A stretch of 64,000 nucleotides of DNA from Labilibaculum sp041595635 (GTDB lineage: Bacteria > Bacteroidota > Bacteroidia > Bacteroidales > Marinifilaceae). Positions 1 to 8,390 of this stretch are shown here, piece after piece (the stretch's first letter is position 1; the number at the start of each line of letters is the position of its first letter). A program made the position numbers and the translations under genes. Location: contig NZ_JBFHJW010000010.1 of assembly GCF_041595635.1 (NCBI RefSeq), forward strand, positions 23,170-87,169. The letters run 5' to 3'. The notes beneath the pieces were generated by a model. The model did no database searches. It saw only the letters and a list, made by a program, of their open reading frames with translations, and was not told the origin of the DNA.

Positions 1-501
1 CCGAATCGAAAATTTATTCTTCCATTAATTGGCAGCCTACTCTGCATTGTATTTCTTTTTTATAAGACGTTGACCATTGTGTAGGTGCACAAAAAATATG
101 TAAGTAAATACCTCATAATAATTTAGAATCGTGATGTGGCAAAGGTGGGCTGCTATTGGTCCTGCAAGCTTACTTCCTATGAAACATTCATTATAAGTGG
201 TGGTAGGGCAATTTGAAAAACTAGCCTGACAAAACCGAACTTTTACACATTTAATAGTAAACTTTTTTACCACTAGAAATTGAAATTATCAGTACGCTCC
301 TGGCCTGCCTAGTTCTGAAATATAGCTACAGGTTAAAATTAAATTTATGCTTTATTTTTAAAAGTCATATTAAGTGCGTAGAATCCTACAAGATAGAAGT
401 ACTCTTTTTGTTGTAGATATCAATTGCGTTTTTGCCGCCATTCTTACAAATCTTGAATTAAGAAGTGTTGAATTATGTAAAACTCATTCTTTAGCCTGCC
501 A
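1..501. other. gene-free left edge
   Basis: No convincing gene is seen here. A 78-codon minus-strand reading frame at 37-273 has no recognisable domain, an odd Cys/Thr composition and no promoter, so it was not called. The stretch around 135-215 reads like a structured intergenic sequence rather than protein. Confidence 0.5.
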
Positions 502-1572
502 TTATCGCTTTAATGGTAAACTAAACTTAAAATCACTTCCTTTACCTAATTCATTTTCTACCCAAATTTCCCCATTATGTCTTTCAACAAATTCTTTACA
601 AATCAACAAACCTAATCCTGTTCCTTGTTCATTTGCAGTTCCATGTGCTGTTATGTTATTTCGAATATTAAATAGCCTATTTATTGTTTCTGATTCCATT
701 CCAAGTCCATTATCTGAAATGCTTGTTATAATTTTGCCTTCCTTTACTTCAGTAGAAATTTTAATTGTTCCGTTTTTATTTGTAAACTTTATTGAATTAG
801 AAATCAAATTTCTTAAAATGGTTTTCAACATGTTTACGTCAGCAAAAACATTCAGATCATCGGTTAATGAATGGATTATTTCTATATCTTTTGAACGAGC
901 AATAGGAATAAACAGCTCAATTATTTCATTGTAAACTGAATGAATAGAATAATTAACCGGCTCAAAATCTATCTTATTCGAATTGGCCATTATCCACGTT
1001 AAAATATCATCTAGTAATGAAAAATTACTTTTCGCTGAAGAATCAATCACATTAAGGTATTGCTCAATTGTCTTCATATCAAAAGATTGAAAATCTTTTA
1101 GTAAAATTTCTAATAAGTTAAGAATTGAACCAAAAGGACTTCTAATGTCGTGAGCAAGAATGATAATAAAACGATCTTTAGCAGAATTTAAGGTTATTAG
1201 CTCTTCATTTTGCATATTGATTGTTAATTCGGCTTGTTTTCTTTCAGATATGTCTTCAATAATACCCCAAACTACATTTTTTCCATTGGTATCGGTAAAA
1301 ACGGCTCCGCTAATTGATATAGGATATCGGGATCCGTCTTTTCGAATATACTCTTTTGTGTTAGGTCCAAAAAAACCTGTATTATTTAAGTCTTCGATCT
1401 GTTGTAATTCTTGAGCTTCATATTCTTTGGGTGTAATATCCCAATAATTTAAATTAATAAATTCATCTTTTGAATATCCTATTGCTTTAAGTGTGGAATC
1501 ATTGACCTCTAGGAAATCACCAATTTCATGATCTACAAGTGCCATACCAATAGGAGATTGCTCAAATAGCAT
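502..1572 (-). CDS. PAS-domain sensor histidine kinase (5'-truncated)
   Basis: Soluble two-component sensor kinase. A PAS domain fills about residues 1-115 and ends in the PAC-like stretch VVWGIIEDISERKQAE. The dimerisation/H-box follows, with AHDIRSPFG placing the phosphorylated His at residue 141. The HATPase_c domain has an N box (LRNLISNSIKFT), a G1 box (DNGLGM) and a G2-type GTGLGL. No membrane segment is present. The ATG used here lies inside the PAS domain; the natural start was probably 1704, but an in-frame TGA at 1621-1623 separates the two (next entry). The product may therefore be a shortened kinase or the gene may be dead. No response regulator is adjacent. The plus-strand frame at 374-934 is its antisense shadow. 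Confidence 0.75.
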   Translation of the reverse strand: MLFEQSPIGMALVDHEIGDFLEVNDSTLKAIGYSKDEFINLNYWDITPKEYEAQELQQIEDLNNTGFFGPNTKEYIRKDGSRYPISISGAVFTDTNGKNVVWGIIEDISERKQAELTINMQNEELITLNSAKDRFIIILAHDIRSPFGSILNLLEILLKDFQSFDMKTIEQYLNVIDSSAKSNFSLLDDILTWIMANSNKIDFEPVNYSIHSVYNEIIELFIPIARSKDIEIIHSLTDDLNVFADVNMLKTILRNLISNSIKFTNKNGTIKISTEVKEGKIITSISDNGLGMESETINRLFNIRNNITAHGTANEQGTGLGLLICKEFVERHNGEIWVENELGKGSDFKFSLPLKR

Positions 1573-1704
1573 ACGGAATTTTTTATTTGCTCGGTCTCTT
1601 TCAAGGATGTTCTTAGCAAATCAACGCTTTAACGATTCATTCTCTTGCTTCAATTCCTCTAATTCTAAAAGAAGATCTTCACTTGATTTTTCCTGATATT
1701 CCAT
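1573..1704 (-). pseudogene. severed N-terminus of the histidine kinase
   Basis: Reading upstream in the same frame as the kinase gives an ATG at 1704, 27 codons of a hydrophilic, Glu/Leu-rich helix (MEYQEKSSEDLLLELEELKQ...), a TGA at 1621-1623, then 16 more open codons (FAKNILERDRANKKFR) that join directly to the called start. A coiled-coil leader followed by an ER.RA.KKFR linker is the usual lead-in to a PAS domain in this kinase type, so the TGA looks like a point nonsense mutation in an originally 400-residue protein. Confidence 0.65.
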
Positions 1705-2585
1705 ATCCTTTTTACAGTATTATTAAAATTTTTACATCTGAAGAACCTCATGTTATTCCTCTCATCCTTAACTGTTCTGCAACTTGAAACATTCCCCATA
1801 AAGTAGCAATTCTGTTATCGGTTCGTCAATCTAAAGTTCATGCTAAGCTTTCCCTGTCAAATAAATACTTCGTTATTGCAGATAATAATTATTCCTTGTT
1901 TATTAATCTTCCTAAAAATACTTAAATCATTGGTGCAAATAAAACTACCATTGCGGTCAAGAAGTAATTTGTCGTAAGTGTCAAAGAATATAAATATTCT
2001 AGAAATTACTTTTCTAATATTCAAACTTTCGTTTTTCGTTTAAAATTACGCTTGATAGAATAATCGAGAAATCTGGCCACAATCCTTTTTGCATTAGCAC
2101 ATACGAAATACAAATAAGTTACAAGAATGCTTGAGCTATTGAATAAATCCAATATTTTGTTGAGAGACTTAAAATAATATTTTCTTTCCTATAACTCACA
2201 TATCATACGCACTATTTTTAACATAGAAATAAATTCACAACTAAAATATAAGAATCATTATTTGATTAACAGAAATAAAAAACGCAATTGAATAGAAATA
2301 TTAAAACCTACTCGACCTAAATAGAATTCCAATTATCGAAGTTGGCACATTTGACAGTATACATCATTATTAAAGTTTGATACTTTTGTGTTCTTCTAAA
2401 TCATAAACATATTTACTCCTGCCAACTACTCTCAAAAAGGTAACACAGACAGACACTAGAAGCAAAAAATTTGACTTGAACGATTTTATAAAATTTTACA
2501 AACAAAAAGTGGAGACCAGTAACCAATCAAAAAACGGGGCACAACCGAAAAGCCATACGAGTAGGAAAATTTAATCTAAATAAAA
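1705..2585. other. 880-base gene-free stretch
   Basis: Very AT-rich, with no open frame of useful length on either strand. At about 1720-1830 on the minus strand a short run (IATLWGMFQVAEQLRMRGIT) looks protein-like but is followed by stops in every frame, so it may be an old gene remnant. No RNA gene or repeat was recognised. Confidence 0.4.
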
Positions 2586-3041
2586 ATGAAAAATAAAGTT
2601 TTTAAAATGGCAATGTTTGTAGCTATAATAGCTACTCTTTCTAGCTGTACAACCATGAATCATTCAATGAGAGAACCAAACACTAGAGTTAACCTAAATA
2701 AATCTGACTTTACTTTATCTGACCAAGTGACAGCAGAAGCTAAATCAGTGAAAGTCCTTGGTATAGACTGGACAAGGCTTTTTATGAAGAAAACTGGAAG
2801 CATTAAAAGTGATAATTTTTCTTCAATTAGCTTTGCAAGTATACCTGTGATCGGAAATTTAATTTATGACAAAACAGCAAATTATTCACTATACAAATTA
2901 ATGAATAATAATCCTGGTTACGATGTTGTATTTTATCCACAGTATGAAACAAAAGTTCTTAGGCCTGTTTTGGGCATTGGATTTTTATCAAAAATCACAA
3001 CAGTAAAAACAAAAGCGAGACTTGGGAAATTAACAAATTAA
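2586..3041 (+). CDS. small lipoprotein, function unknown
   Basis: A 151-residue protein with a lipoprotein signal: charged MKNK start, hydrophobic core, lipobox LSSC with the lipidated Cys at residue 21, followed by Thr-Thr-Met. The mature part is about 130 residues, with Thr/Ser/Asn-rich regions and a central hydrophobic patch (SISFASIPVIGNLIY). The C-terminal part (NPGYDVVFYPQYE onward) resembles small Bacteroidota lipoproteins of unknown role. It stands alone, preceded by the gene-free stretch and followed at once by a strong terminator, so it is probably monocistronic. No catalytic motif is visible. Confidence 0.75.
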   Translation: MKNKVFKMAMFVAIIATLSSCTTMNHSMREPNTRVNLNKSDFTLSDQVTAEAKSVKVLGIDWTRLFMKKTGSIKSDNFSSISFASIPVIGNLIYDKTANYSLYKLMNNNPGYDVVFYPQYETKVLRPVLGIGFLSKITTVKTKARLGKLTN

Positions 3042-3045
3042 AATC

Positions 3046-3082
3046 AACTCACAACCGCACCATATAGGTACGGTTGTGAGTT
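3046..3082 (+). terminator. rho-independent terminator of the lipoprotein gene
   Basis: Perfect 12-bp stem AACTCACAACCG/CGGTTGTGAGTT with a 13-base loop, starting 4 bases after the stop codon at 3041. The following bases are AT-rich (ATTTATACC) rather than a clean T run. Confidence 0.75.
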
Positions 3083-3210
3083 ATTTATACCAAAAAAAAT
3101 ACATATTCATTAATGAGTCATATTCCTGATGCAACAATTTACTAATCTCTAATAATAAGCTTACCCGAACTGAGATTGATCCATCTGTGTCTTTTAATAT
3201 GAAAAAAACA

Positions 3211-3461
3211 CTAGTAAATATTACTGTTCAAGCCTTTTACTCTTGTACTAAGATCATATCTTGCATCCTTCCCCCAAACCAATGAATATTTAACGATATC
3301 AGAGTACATATCAAATTCATCTCCAATACTTAATTCATTACCTACTTCATCAATTATTAATACTCCTTTATCCTCTGCCACATTTTCTAATAAGTAGTTA
3401 TATTTTACTATGTCAACTTAAGGTGTATATCCTGTAACCTTACCAACAAAAATAAAGGTTC
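3211..3461 (-). pseudogene. gene remnant A, family unknown
   Basis: The minus strand carries about 68 open codons ending in TAG at 3213-3211. They read as ordinary protein (VLIIDEVGNELSIGDEFDMY, then YSLVWGKDARYDLSTRVKGLN). The frame continues upstream through a TAA at 3420-3418 into more protein-like sequence (TFIFVGKVTGYTP) and then more stops. There is no ATG at the front. It reads as the C-terminal piece of a dead gene. I do not recognise the family. Confidence 0.5.
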
Positions 3462-3609
3462 TTATTTGGAGTCATCTCCTATTAAGCACAATGTTTTTTC
3501 TTTTTCAAATCCGAAGTTAACCAGAAACCCTTTCCTTTTCAAGATGCACATAGCTTCCGTTTTTCAGAAGTTTGTTTACATCACCTAAAACAGATTGCAC
3601 TATAAATTC
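3462..3609 (-). pseudogene. gene remnant B, possibly a GxxExxY-type C-terminus
   Basis: Directly after the yfcC-like stop codon the same frame reads EFIVQSVLGDVNKLLKNGSY, then VHLEK. A one-base shift near 3540 continues it as KGFLVNFGFEKEKTLCLIGD and ends at TAA 3464-3462. The ending KGFLVNFGF weakly resembles the GLLINFG ending of PD-(D/E)XK-like GxxExxY proteins; this resemblance is a guess. The piece has no start and is frameshifted, so it is a fossil. Confidence 0.4.
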
Positions 3610-5040
3610 TTAGTATTCAATTAGCACGGCAATTGCTAAGAAAATAGCCGAAAGTACAATGAGCCAACCAAAAAGGGGAAGCATAAATTTCAACCAATTT
3701 TTAAACGGAATATTGGCAATACCCAACATGGCCATAAGAATACCTGATGTAGGTATTACGGTGTTGGCAAAGCCATCGCCACAGGTAAAAGCAAAAATGG
3801 CTGTATTGCGTGTTATGCCCAATAAATCGGCCAAAGGTGCCATTAATGGTATGGTGGTTGCCGCTTGCCCCGACCCAGATGGAATAAAAAAGTTAAGAAT
3901 CGTCTGAAATACCAACATGCCTTCTGCCGCCAGTATTTTGGGCAAGTATTGTAAGGTGTTAGAGGCATAGTAAATAACAGAATCCATAATTTGTCCTTCA
4001 ACAAGAACTACTTGTATGCCTTTTGCAAAACCCACAACTAGTGCGCCAACCAGCATTTCACTCATGCCACTAACAAAAGCCTTTGTTGCTTGATCCAGTG
4101 ATAGTTTACCCAAAATGGCAGCAACTATACCTATGGCTAAAAATCCGGCACCCATCTCAGCCATCCACCAGCCTTGGGTTTGTACGGCCCAGAGTATGCC
4201 CACAAAGAGTAATCCACAAACCAGCACTATGCGAATGTGGTTTTTCGTCAACTTAAACTCTTCCAGTACTTCTTCTTGGTAGGTATTGTCTTCTCCTAAG
4301 TAAGAGTTGGCCGGATTTTCTTTTAACCTCTTTCCATAGCGCAGCATATAAAGTATGGCTACAGCAAGGGAGAAAACAAAAAACACGAGTCTAAATGCAA
4401 TGCCACTGCCCAAGGGAACTTCGGCTATACCCTGGGCTATTTGTACATTAAATGGGTTGGTTGTAGCTGCTGCAAATCCAATTTCGGCCGAGACAAAGAC
4501 GAGTGCCAAACCATAAATTTTATCGTAGCCCAATTTATGAGAGATGTATAAAAACACGGGCACAAGGGGAATAAACTCTTCTGCCATTCCCAAAGTTGAC
4601 CCTCCTGCAGCAATTACCAGCATTAGTAAAACCGTAAGAATAGTGCCGTTGTTATTAAACCTGTTTATTAAAGCTTGAATACTGGCTGTAATGGTTCCGG
4701 TACGTTTTACAATACTAAAAACGCCCCCAATTAAAAAGATAAAAAAGATAATGTCTGCAGTTTGTTCTAGCCCTTTGGGTATGGCGGTAAGAAAACCCAT
4801 TAGGCCCACAGGTGTTGCTTTACCTGTTACTTCATCACCTAAAAAAAAGCCTTTTATAGAATAGTGCTTGGCAATGGCCTGGTAAGAACCAGGAATTACT
4901 TCCGTTCGACTTAGGTTGCCCACAGCTATTTCTTCACGTTCAAAACTACCACTTGGTACAATATAACTAAGCAAAGATGCGGCAATAATTACGATAGCAA
5001 GCAAAGCAAATACGTGAGGAATTTTTAGGTTTTTAATCAT
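3610..5040 (-). CDS. YfcC-family (DcuC superfamily) membrane transporter
   Basis: Integral membrane carrier of 476 residues, likely a basic-amino-acid or dicarboxylate transporter of the YfcC group. It opens with the family hallmark IPHVFALLAIVIIAASLLSY and an extracytoplasmic loop (IVPSGSFERE). About a dozen hydrophobic segments follow, with conserved GGSTLGMAEEF, ATTNPFNVQIAQ, NFFIPSGSGQAATTIPLMAP and CGDGFANTVIPTSG. The doubled pattern of polar motifs near two re-entrant regions is typical. Length and ends look complete. It sits alone on the minus strand between decayed sequences. The substrate cannot be told from sequence. Confidence 0.88.
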   Translation of the reverse strand: MIKNLKIPHVFALLAIVIIAASLLSYIVPSGSFEREEIAVGNLSRTEVIPGSYQAIAKHYSIKGFFLGDEVTGKATPVGLMGFLTAIPKGLEQTADIIFFIFLIGGVFSIVKRTGTITASIQALINRFNNNGTILTVLLMLVIAAGGSTLGMAEEFIPLVPVFLYISHKLGYDKIYGLALVFVSAEIGFAAATTNPFNVQIAQGIAEVPLGSGIAFRLVFFVFSLAVAILYMLRYGKRLKENPANSYLGEDNTYQEEVLEEFKLTKNHIRIVLVCGLLFVGILWAVQTQGWWMAEMGAGFLAIGIVAAILGKLSLDQATKAFVSGMSEMLVGALVVGFAKGIQVVLVEGQIMDSVIYYASNTLQYLPKILAAEGMLVFQTILNFFIPSGSGQAATTIPLMAPLADLLGITRNTAIFAFTCGDGFANTVIPTSGILMAMLGIANIPFKNWLKFMLPLFGWLIVLSAIFLAIAVLIEY

Positions 5041-5241
5041 ATAGTTGGTGTCATTTAAGAGCTTATAGAAAACTATTATCTCATTACTACTCTTTTTGTA
5101 GCTCTTGTCGTATATAAATCGTGTTACAAGTTAAATAGAAAAGTTCAATTTCAAGTGATAAAACAAATAGAGATACTGTTTATTTATTCTCCTAAGTCGC
5201 TATAAACAGGATAACTACAGGCCTTGTAAGGTTTATACTTT
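5041..5241. other. upstream region of the YfcC-like gene
   Basis: AT-rich, gene-free, presumably holding the transporter promoter on the minus strand. No clear TAnnTTTG box was found. Confidence 0.3.
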
Positions 5242-5391
5242 CATCCTGCCATGGAATGGGGTACCAACTTGCCTTATATACAGGCATTACTAGACCATAA
5301 TTCTTCTAAGACTACCGAAATTTATACTCATGAAGGCAATAAAAATCAATAGAATATAAAAAGTCCATTAGATATATTATCATATAAAATA
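5242..5391 (+). pseudogene. C-terminal remnant of a tyrosine recombinase
   Basis: The plus strand at 5242-5349 reads as the end of the catalytic domain of a phage-type or integron-type integrase: GTNLPYIQALLDHNSSKTTE then IYTH, matching the family pattern G.(D/N)LRYIQ.LLGH.SSKTTEIYTH. It includes the H/K/H region and the nucleophilic Tyr of EIYTH. A TAG at 5350-5352 interrupts it, after which NIKSPLDILS continues in the same frame, like the family ending. Upstream sequence is scrambled, with the Arg box missing. Only the tail of the gene survives. It points to past integration activity in this region. Confidence 0.75.
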
Positions 5392-5498
5392 TTTATAATT
5401 TTAGTAATCAGATCCAAAAGGAACTTAACCTATTGAAAATATATACATAACATAGATAGGGTTACTGAATAGTTGCCAGTAATTAAAACGAACATTAC

Positions 5499-6262
5499 AT
5501 GAGACAATTAACATACTTTATTATTCTGTTTTGTTTTTCGAAAATTGTAAAAGGACAAGAACTTGAAACATATGAGGACTTGATTAACCTTGACGATGAA
5601 CTGAAAATTGAAAAGTCAAATACTGAGCAAATTAAAACTGTCGATTTGAAAGATTTTTGGTTTAAAAATCCAATCGAAAGAAGTTTTGGATTTATTGGTT
5701 CAAATTACAGACGATTAGATATGATGTATTTGTCTATTATTAAAAATTCAGATAAACCGACACAATATTTAGCATATGGAAAAAGCAGAGCATCTGACAA
5801 TGTTTGTGCATTTCAGGGATTTATAGAATTAAAGAATCATATTACATAAAATCATTAGAATATTTCGCTGGACAATCGGGACTAATTGCAGGAAATTATA
5901 CTTTTTATGAATCGCCTGACTTAGGACATTCTGGAGTATTTAAAGGCAAATTTGTCACATATTGGACTAAAAATGAGAAAGGTGACTTTGAATACATGGA
6001 ATTGCCCGCGATTGATGGAAATAACCAATTTTCTGGAACTTGGACTGAATATGGAAAGACAAAAGGAATAATTACGAATTGGGGGGACAGTAGGATTCCT
6101 AATTCAGGTGATTTGGATATTGGAACAAGTGAATTTGGGCCAAACAGAAAATATCAAAAATATGGCTGGGATTCATTTATTAAAGCTTATAGTGATGGAT
6201 TTGATAAAGAAACAACTGAAAAAGCCAGACAGAATGAATTGACTGAATGGTGGAAAGACTAA
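5499..6262 (+). pseudogene. secreted protein of unknown family, single-base frameshift
   Basis: Two overlapping frames make one protein of about 254 residues. The first (5499-5849) starts with a signal peptide (MRQLTYFIILFCFSKIVKGQ) and ends prematurely after GFIELKNHIT. The second resumes near 5825 with ESYYIKSLEYFAGQSGLIAG and runs to 6262, ending ELTEWWKD. Restoring one base in the AAAG run near 5833 would give FIELKESYYIKSLEYF. The mature part is rich in aromatic and Gly residues and reads like a secreted beta-sheet protein. No family was recognised. Mutational decay or a sequencing error could both explain the shift. Confidence 0.7.
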
Positions 6263-6546
6263 GAATAACTGCTGGCAACATGCTGTCATGCAGCAGTCAG
6301 GACTCCACAGCATATTCAGCAATTCCTTTGGCCCTATTACACGCTTTTTACCTGACAAGGTTTAGCCGTTTGAAAGCCCTGGCCGCTGCATGCAGCTGGT
6401 CGTTGTGGCACATTCACACCATAAACTCATAGAATTAATTCAAAGAAAGTTTGTTTATTTCGAAAGCTAAGGGTAAAATATGAAAGCACTATAAAACAGT
6501 CTGTTATAAAAATAAAATTCTACCCATAGTTAGGATTGAAAAAGAA
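6263..6546. other. structured intergenic stretch
   Basis: GC-richer than its surroundings, with several short inverted repeats: CTGCTG...CAGCAG at about 6269-6296 and the perfect palindrome GCTGCATGCAGC near 6386. The small open frames on both strands here look fortuitous. It may be a 3' structure of the decayed secreted gene or a cassette-type recombination site. Confidence 0.35.
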
Positions 6547-7242
6547 ATGAATCGAGATCGTAAAATATGTATTGATCTAAATAAAATTGAGAAAATAAAT
6601 ATGACATATTTTGAGGAACTTATAAAAAAAGCCAAAGAAATTAAAAACCCTGTTAAGCAAGTTTTAGCAGTTTCAGGCAGTCCTAGAAAAGGAGGTAACA
6701 TAGATATTATCATTAAGCAAATTGTTTCAGGCTTGAATACTGAAAATATAACAACAGAGAATACTAGCCTTAGGAGTATAGATTTTAGTGGTTGTATTGG
6801 CTGATAAAAAGTGTAGAAAAGATAAAATCTGTACAATGCTTCAAGATGGAATGTCAGTTTTATATCCAAATATTATTGACTCAAAAGGATTAATTTTAGT
6901 GTCTCCTGTCCATAATTACAATATAACCTCTTGGATGAAAGCTTTTATTGATAGGTTATATTGTTTTTATGAATTTGACAATAATACAAGACCACGGAAA
7001 TGGAGTTCCAGACTTGCAAACCAAAATAGAAAAGTTGTTATTGCTGCTGTATGCGAACAAGAGAATATAGAAGACTTGGGTTTTGTTATTGACGCAATGC
7101 AAAGACCTATAAAAGCTTTAGGTTTTGAAATCGTTGGAACATTACCAGTTTTTAATTCATTTGAAAAAGATGCTATAAAAAACAAGAAGAGATAATGGAT
7201 AAAGCATTTGAATTAGGTGTTCAACTTGGACGACAACTGTAA
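6547..7242 (+). pseudogene. NADPH-dependent FMN reductase / flavodoxin-like protein, two frameshifts
   Basis: Originally about 231 residues. The flavodoxin-like FMN-binding loop is intact (QVLAVSGSPRKGGNIDII). The first frame ends at GCIG* just before a Cys-x2-Cys site. Removing one base near 6802 restores CIGCKKCRKDKICT, the motif of iron-sulfur-flavoprotein/NADPH-FMN-reductase relatives. The second frame has LVSPVHNYNITSWMKAFIDR, the usual (V)SP.Y...... .K.F.DR segment. It stops at 7195, but a one-base correction near 7187 adds EIMDKAFELGVQLGRQL and a TAA at 7240-7242. The start could also be the ATG at 6601. Two independent single-base lesions argue for decay. Confidence 0.8.
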
Positions 7243-7448
7243 CAAACAACGATGCCACAAAGGTTAATTATCACGGGCATTGACGAGCCATTTGATAGTT
7301 CAACTTAACTAATAAAAACAAGCAAGCCTTGTAAATTTTATTTTGTTCCTATTTTTAAATTATAGTAAATTTAATAGGCGTACTTATTTAGTGGTTTGAA
7401 AGGAAAACTCTTCAAATAGGCCTTAACGAACATATAAAAAAGATTACA

Positions 7449-8228
7449 ATGAAACATTTAACCAAATATTTAGGACTGATACTCCTACTGACCTGTTTCG
7501 GATGTACTCAAAATCCCGACACTGCAAGTATGAAAATGGCGGAGGAAGAAGTTGTCGCATCAACCTCTGAACAAAAAACCTCTGAAACGGTCGAAAGAAA
7601 GTTAATCAAAGAAGGACGAGTTGAATTCGAGACCGACAACTTAAACTCGACAAGAAAAACCATTTTTGATGCGGTCAATAAATATAAAGGATACGTTTCC
7701 TCTGACCAAGAATTTAAATCGTCTGGACGAAAAAGCAATACTATAATCATTCGTGCGCCAGCGGACAATTTTGACAATTTGCTGAGTGACGCAACGCAAG
7801 GTGTTGAGAAATTTGAACGTAAAGAAATAAACGTAAAGGACGTAACAGAAGAGTTCCTTGACATTCAAGCGAGGCTAAAGACAAAAAAAGAACTTGAACA
7901 ACGCTTCATTGATCTTCTCGGTGAAGCCAAAAACGTGACGGAAATATTAGAGATTGAAAAGCAAATTGGACAGCTAAGATCGGAAATTGAATCTATTGAA
8001 GGACGCTTACAGTACTTGCAAAACAGGGTTTCATTTTCGACATTGACTATGACATTTTATGAGAGAATTCCGAACGAAACTGAATTCGGACAGAAATTCA
8101 AAAATGGTTTCCGAAACGGTTGGGACAACTTAGTTTGGTTTTTTGTTGTACTGACTAATATTTGGCCATTTATCCTAATCGGACTTGGATTCATAGTCGG
8201 AATAAGAATTTACAGAAGAAAAAAATAA
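7449..8228 (+). CDS. DUF4349 domain lipoprotein
   Basis: Intact 259-residue membrane protein. A lipoprotein signal ends at FGC with Cys19. A soluble region carries the DUF4349 pattern: an ERKLIKEG..EFET... strand pair, the KYKGYVSSDQEF segment, and RAPADNFDNLLSD. A helical hairpin follows (QRFIDLLGEAKNVTEILEIE), then LQNRVSFSTLTMTFYE. A C-terminal transmembrane helix (about residues 226-250) ends in the basic RIYRRKK tail. Members of the family are anchored envelope proteins of unknown function. This is the only intact gene between the frameshifted neighbours, which makes it a useful reference for sequence quality. Confidence 0.88.
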   Translation: MKHLTKYLGLILLLTCFGCTQNPDTASMKMAEEEVVASTSEQKTSETVERKLIKEGRVEFETDNLNSTRKTIFDAVNKYKGYVSSDQEFKSSGRKSNTIIIRAPADNFDNLLSDATQGVEKFERKEINVKDVTEEFLDIQARLKTKKELEQRFIDLLGEAKNVTEILEIEKQIGQLRSEIESIEGRLQYLQNRVSFSTLTMTFYERIPNETEFGQKFKNGFRNGWDNLVWFFVVLTNIWPFILIGLGFIVGIRIYRRKK

Positions 8229-8390
8229 AATACTATAGATAAGAAGGCTTGTAGCTTATGGCGGGAAAGTAAGTTTTCGTCATTTGACTTTGCCTGTCAC
8301 GGTTAGGCAGGAAAGTTCGCGGAAATTGTCACAAACCAAATGCAAACCCTTAAAAACAATGCTAAAACTAGATAATTTTTTTAAAAAAGA
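8229..8390. other. intergenic stretch with an imperfect hairpin
   Basis: Holds an imperfect inverted repeat near 8289-8314 (CTTTGCCTG against AGGCAGGAAAG) containing GTTAGGC. It lies before the racemase start. No promoter was assigned. Confidence 0.3.

Noticed and set aside
37..273. 78-codon minus-strand reading frame
   Set aside because: No recognisable domain, unusual Cys/Thr composition, inside a probably structured intergenic stretch.
374..934. 186-codon plus-strand reading frame
   Set aside because: It lies antisense to the histidine kinase and its composition mirrors that gene; no domain or promoter.
1720..1930. Protein-like run on the minus strand (IATLWGMFQVAEQLRMRGIT)
   Set aside because: Stops in all frames within a few dozen codons, no family recognised; mentioned only in the description of the gap.
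6173..6432. Short frames on both strands after the secreted pseudogene
   Set aside because: They sit in GC-richer repeat sequence, have no homology to known proteins and overlap each other.
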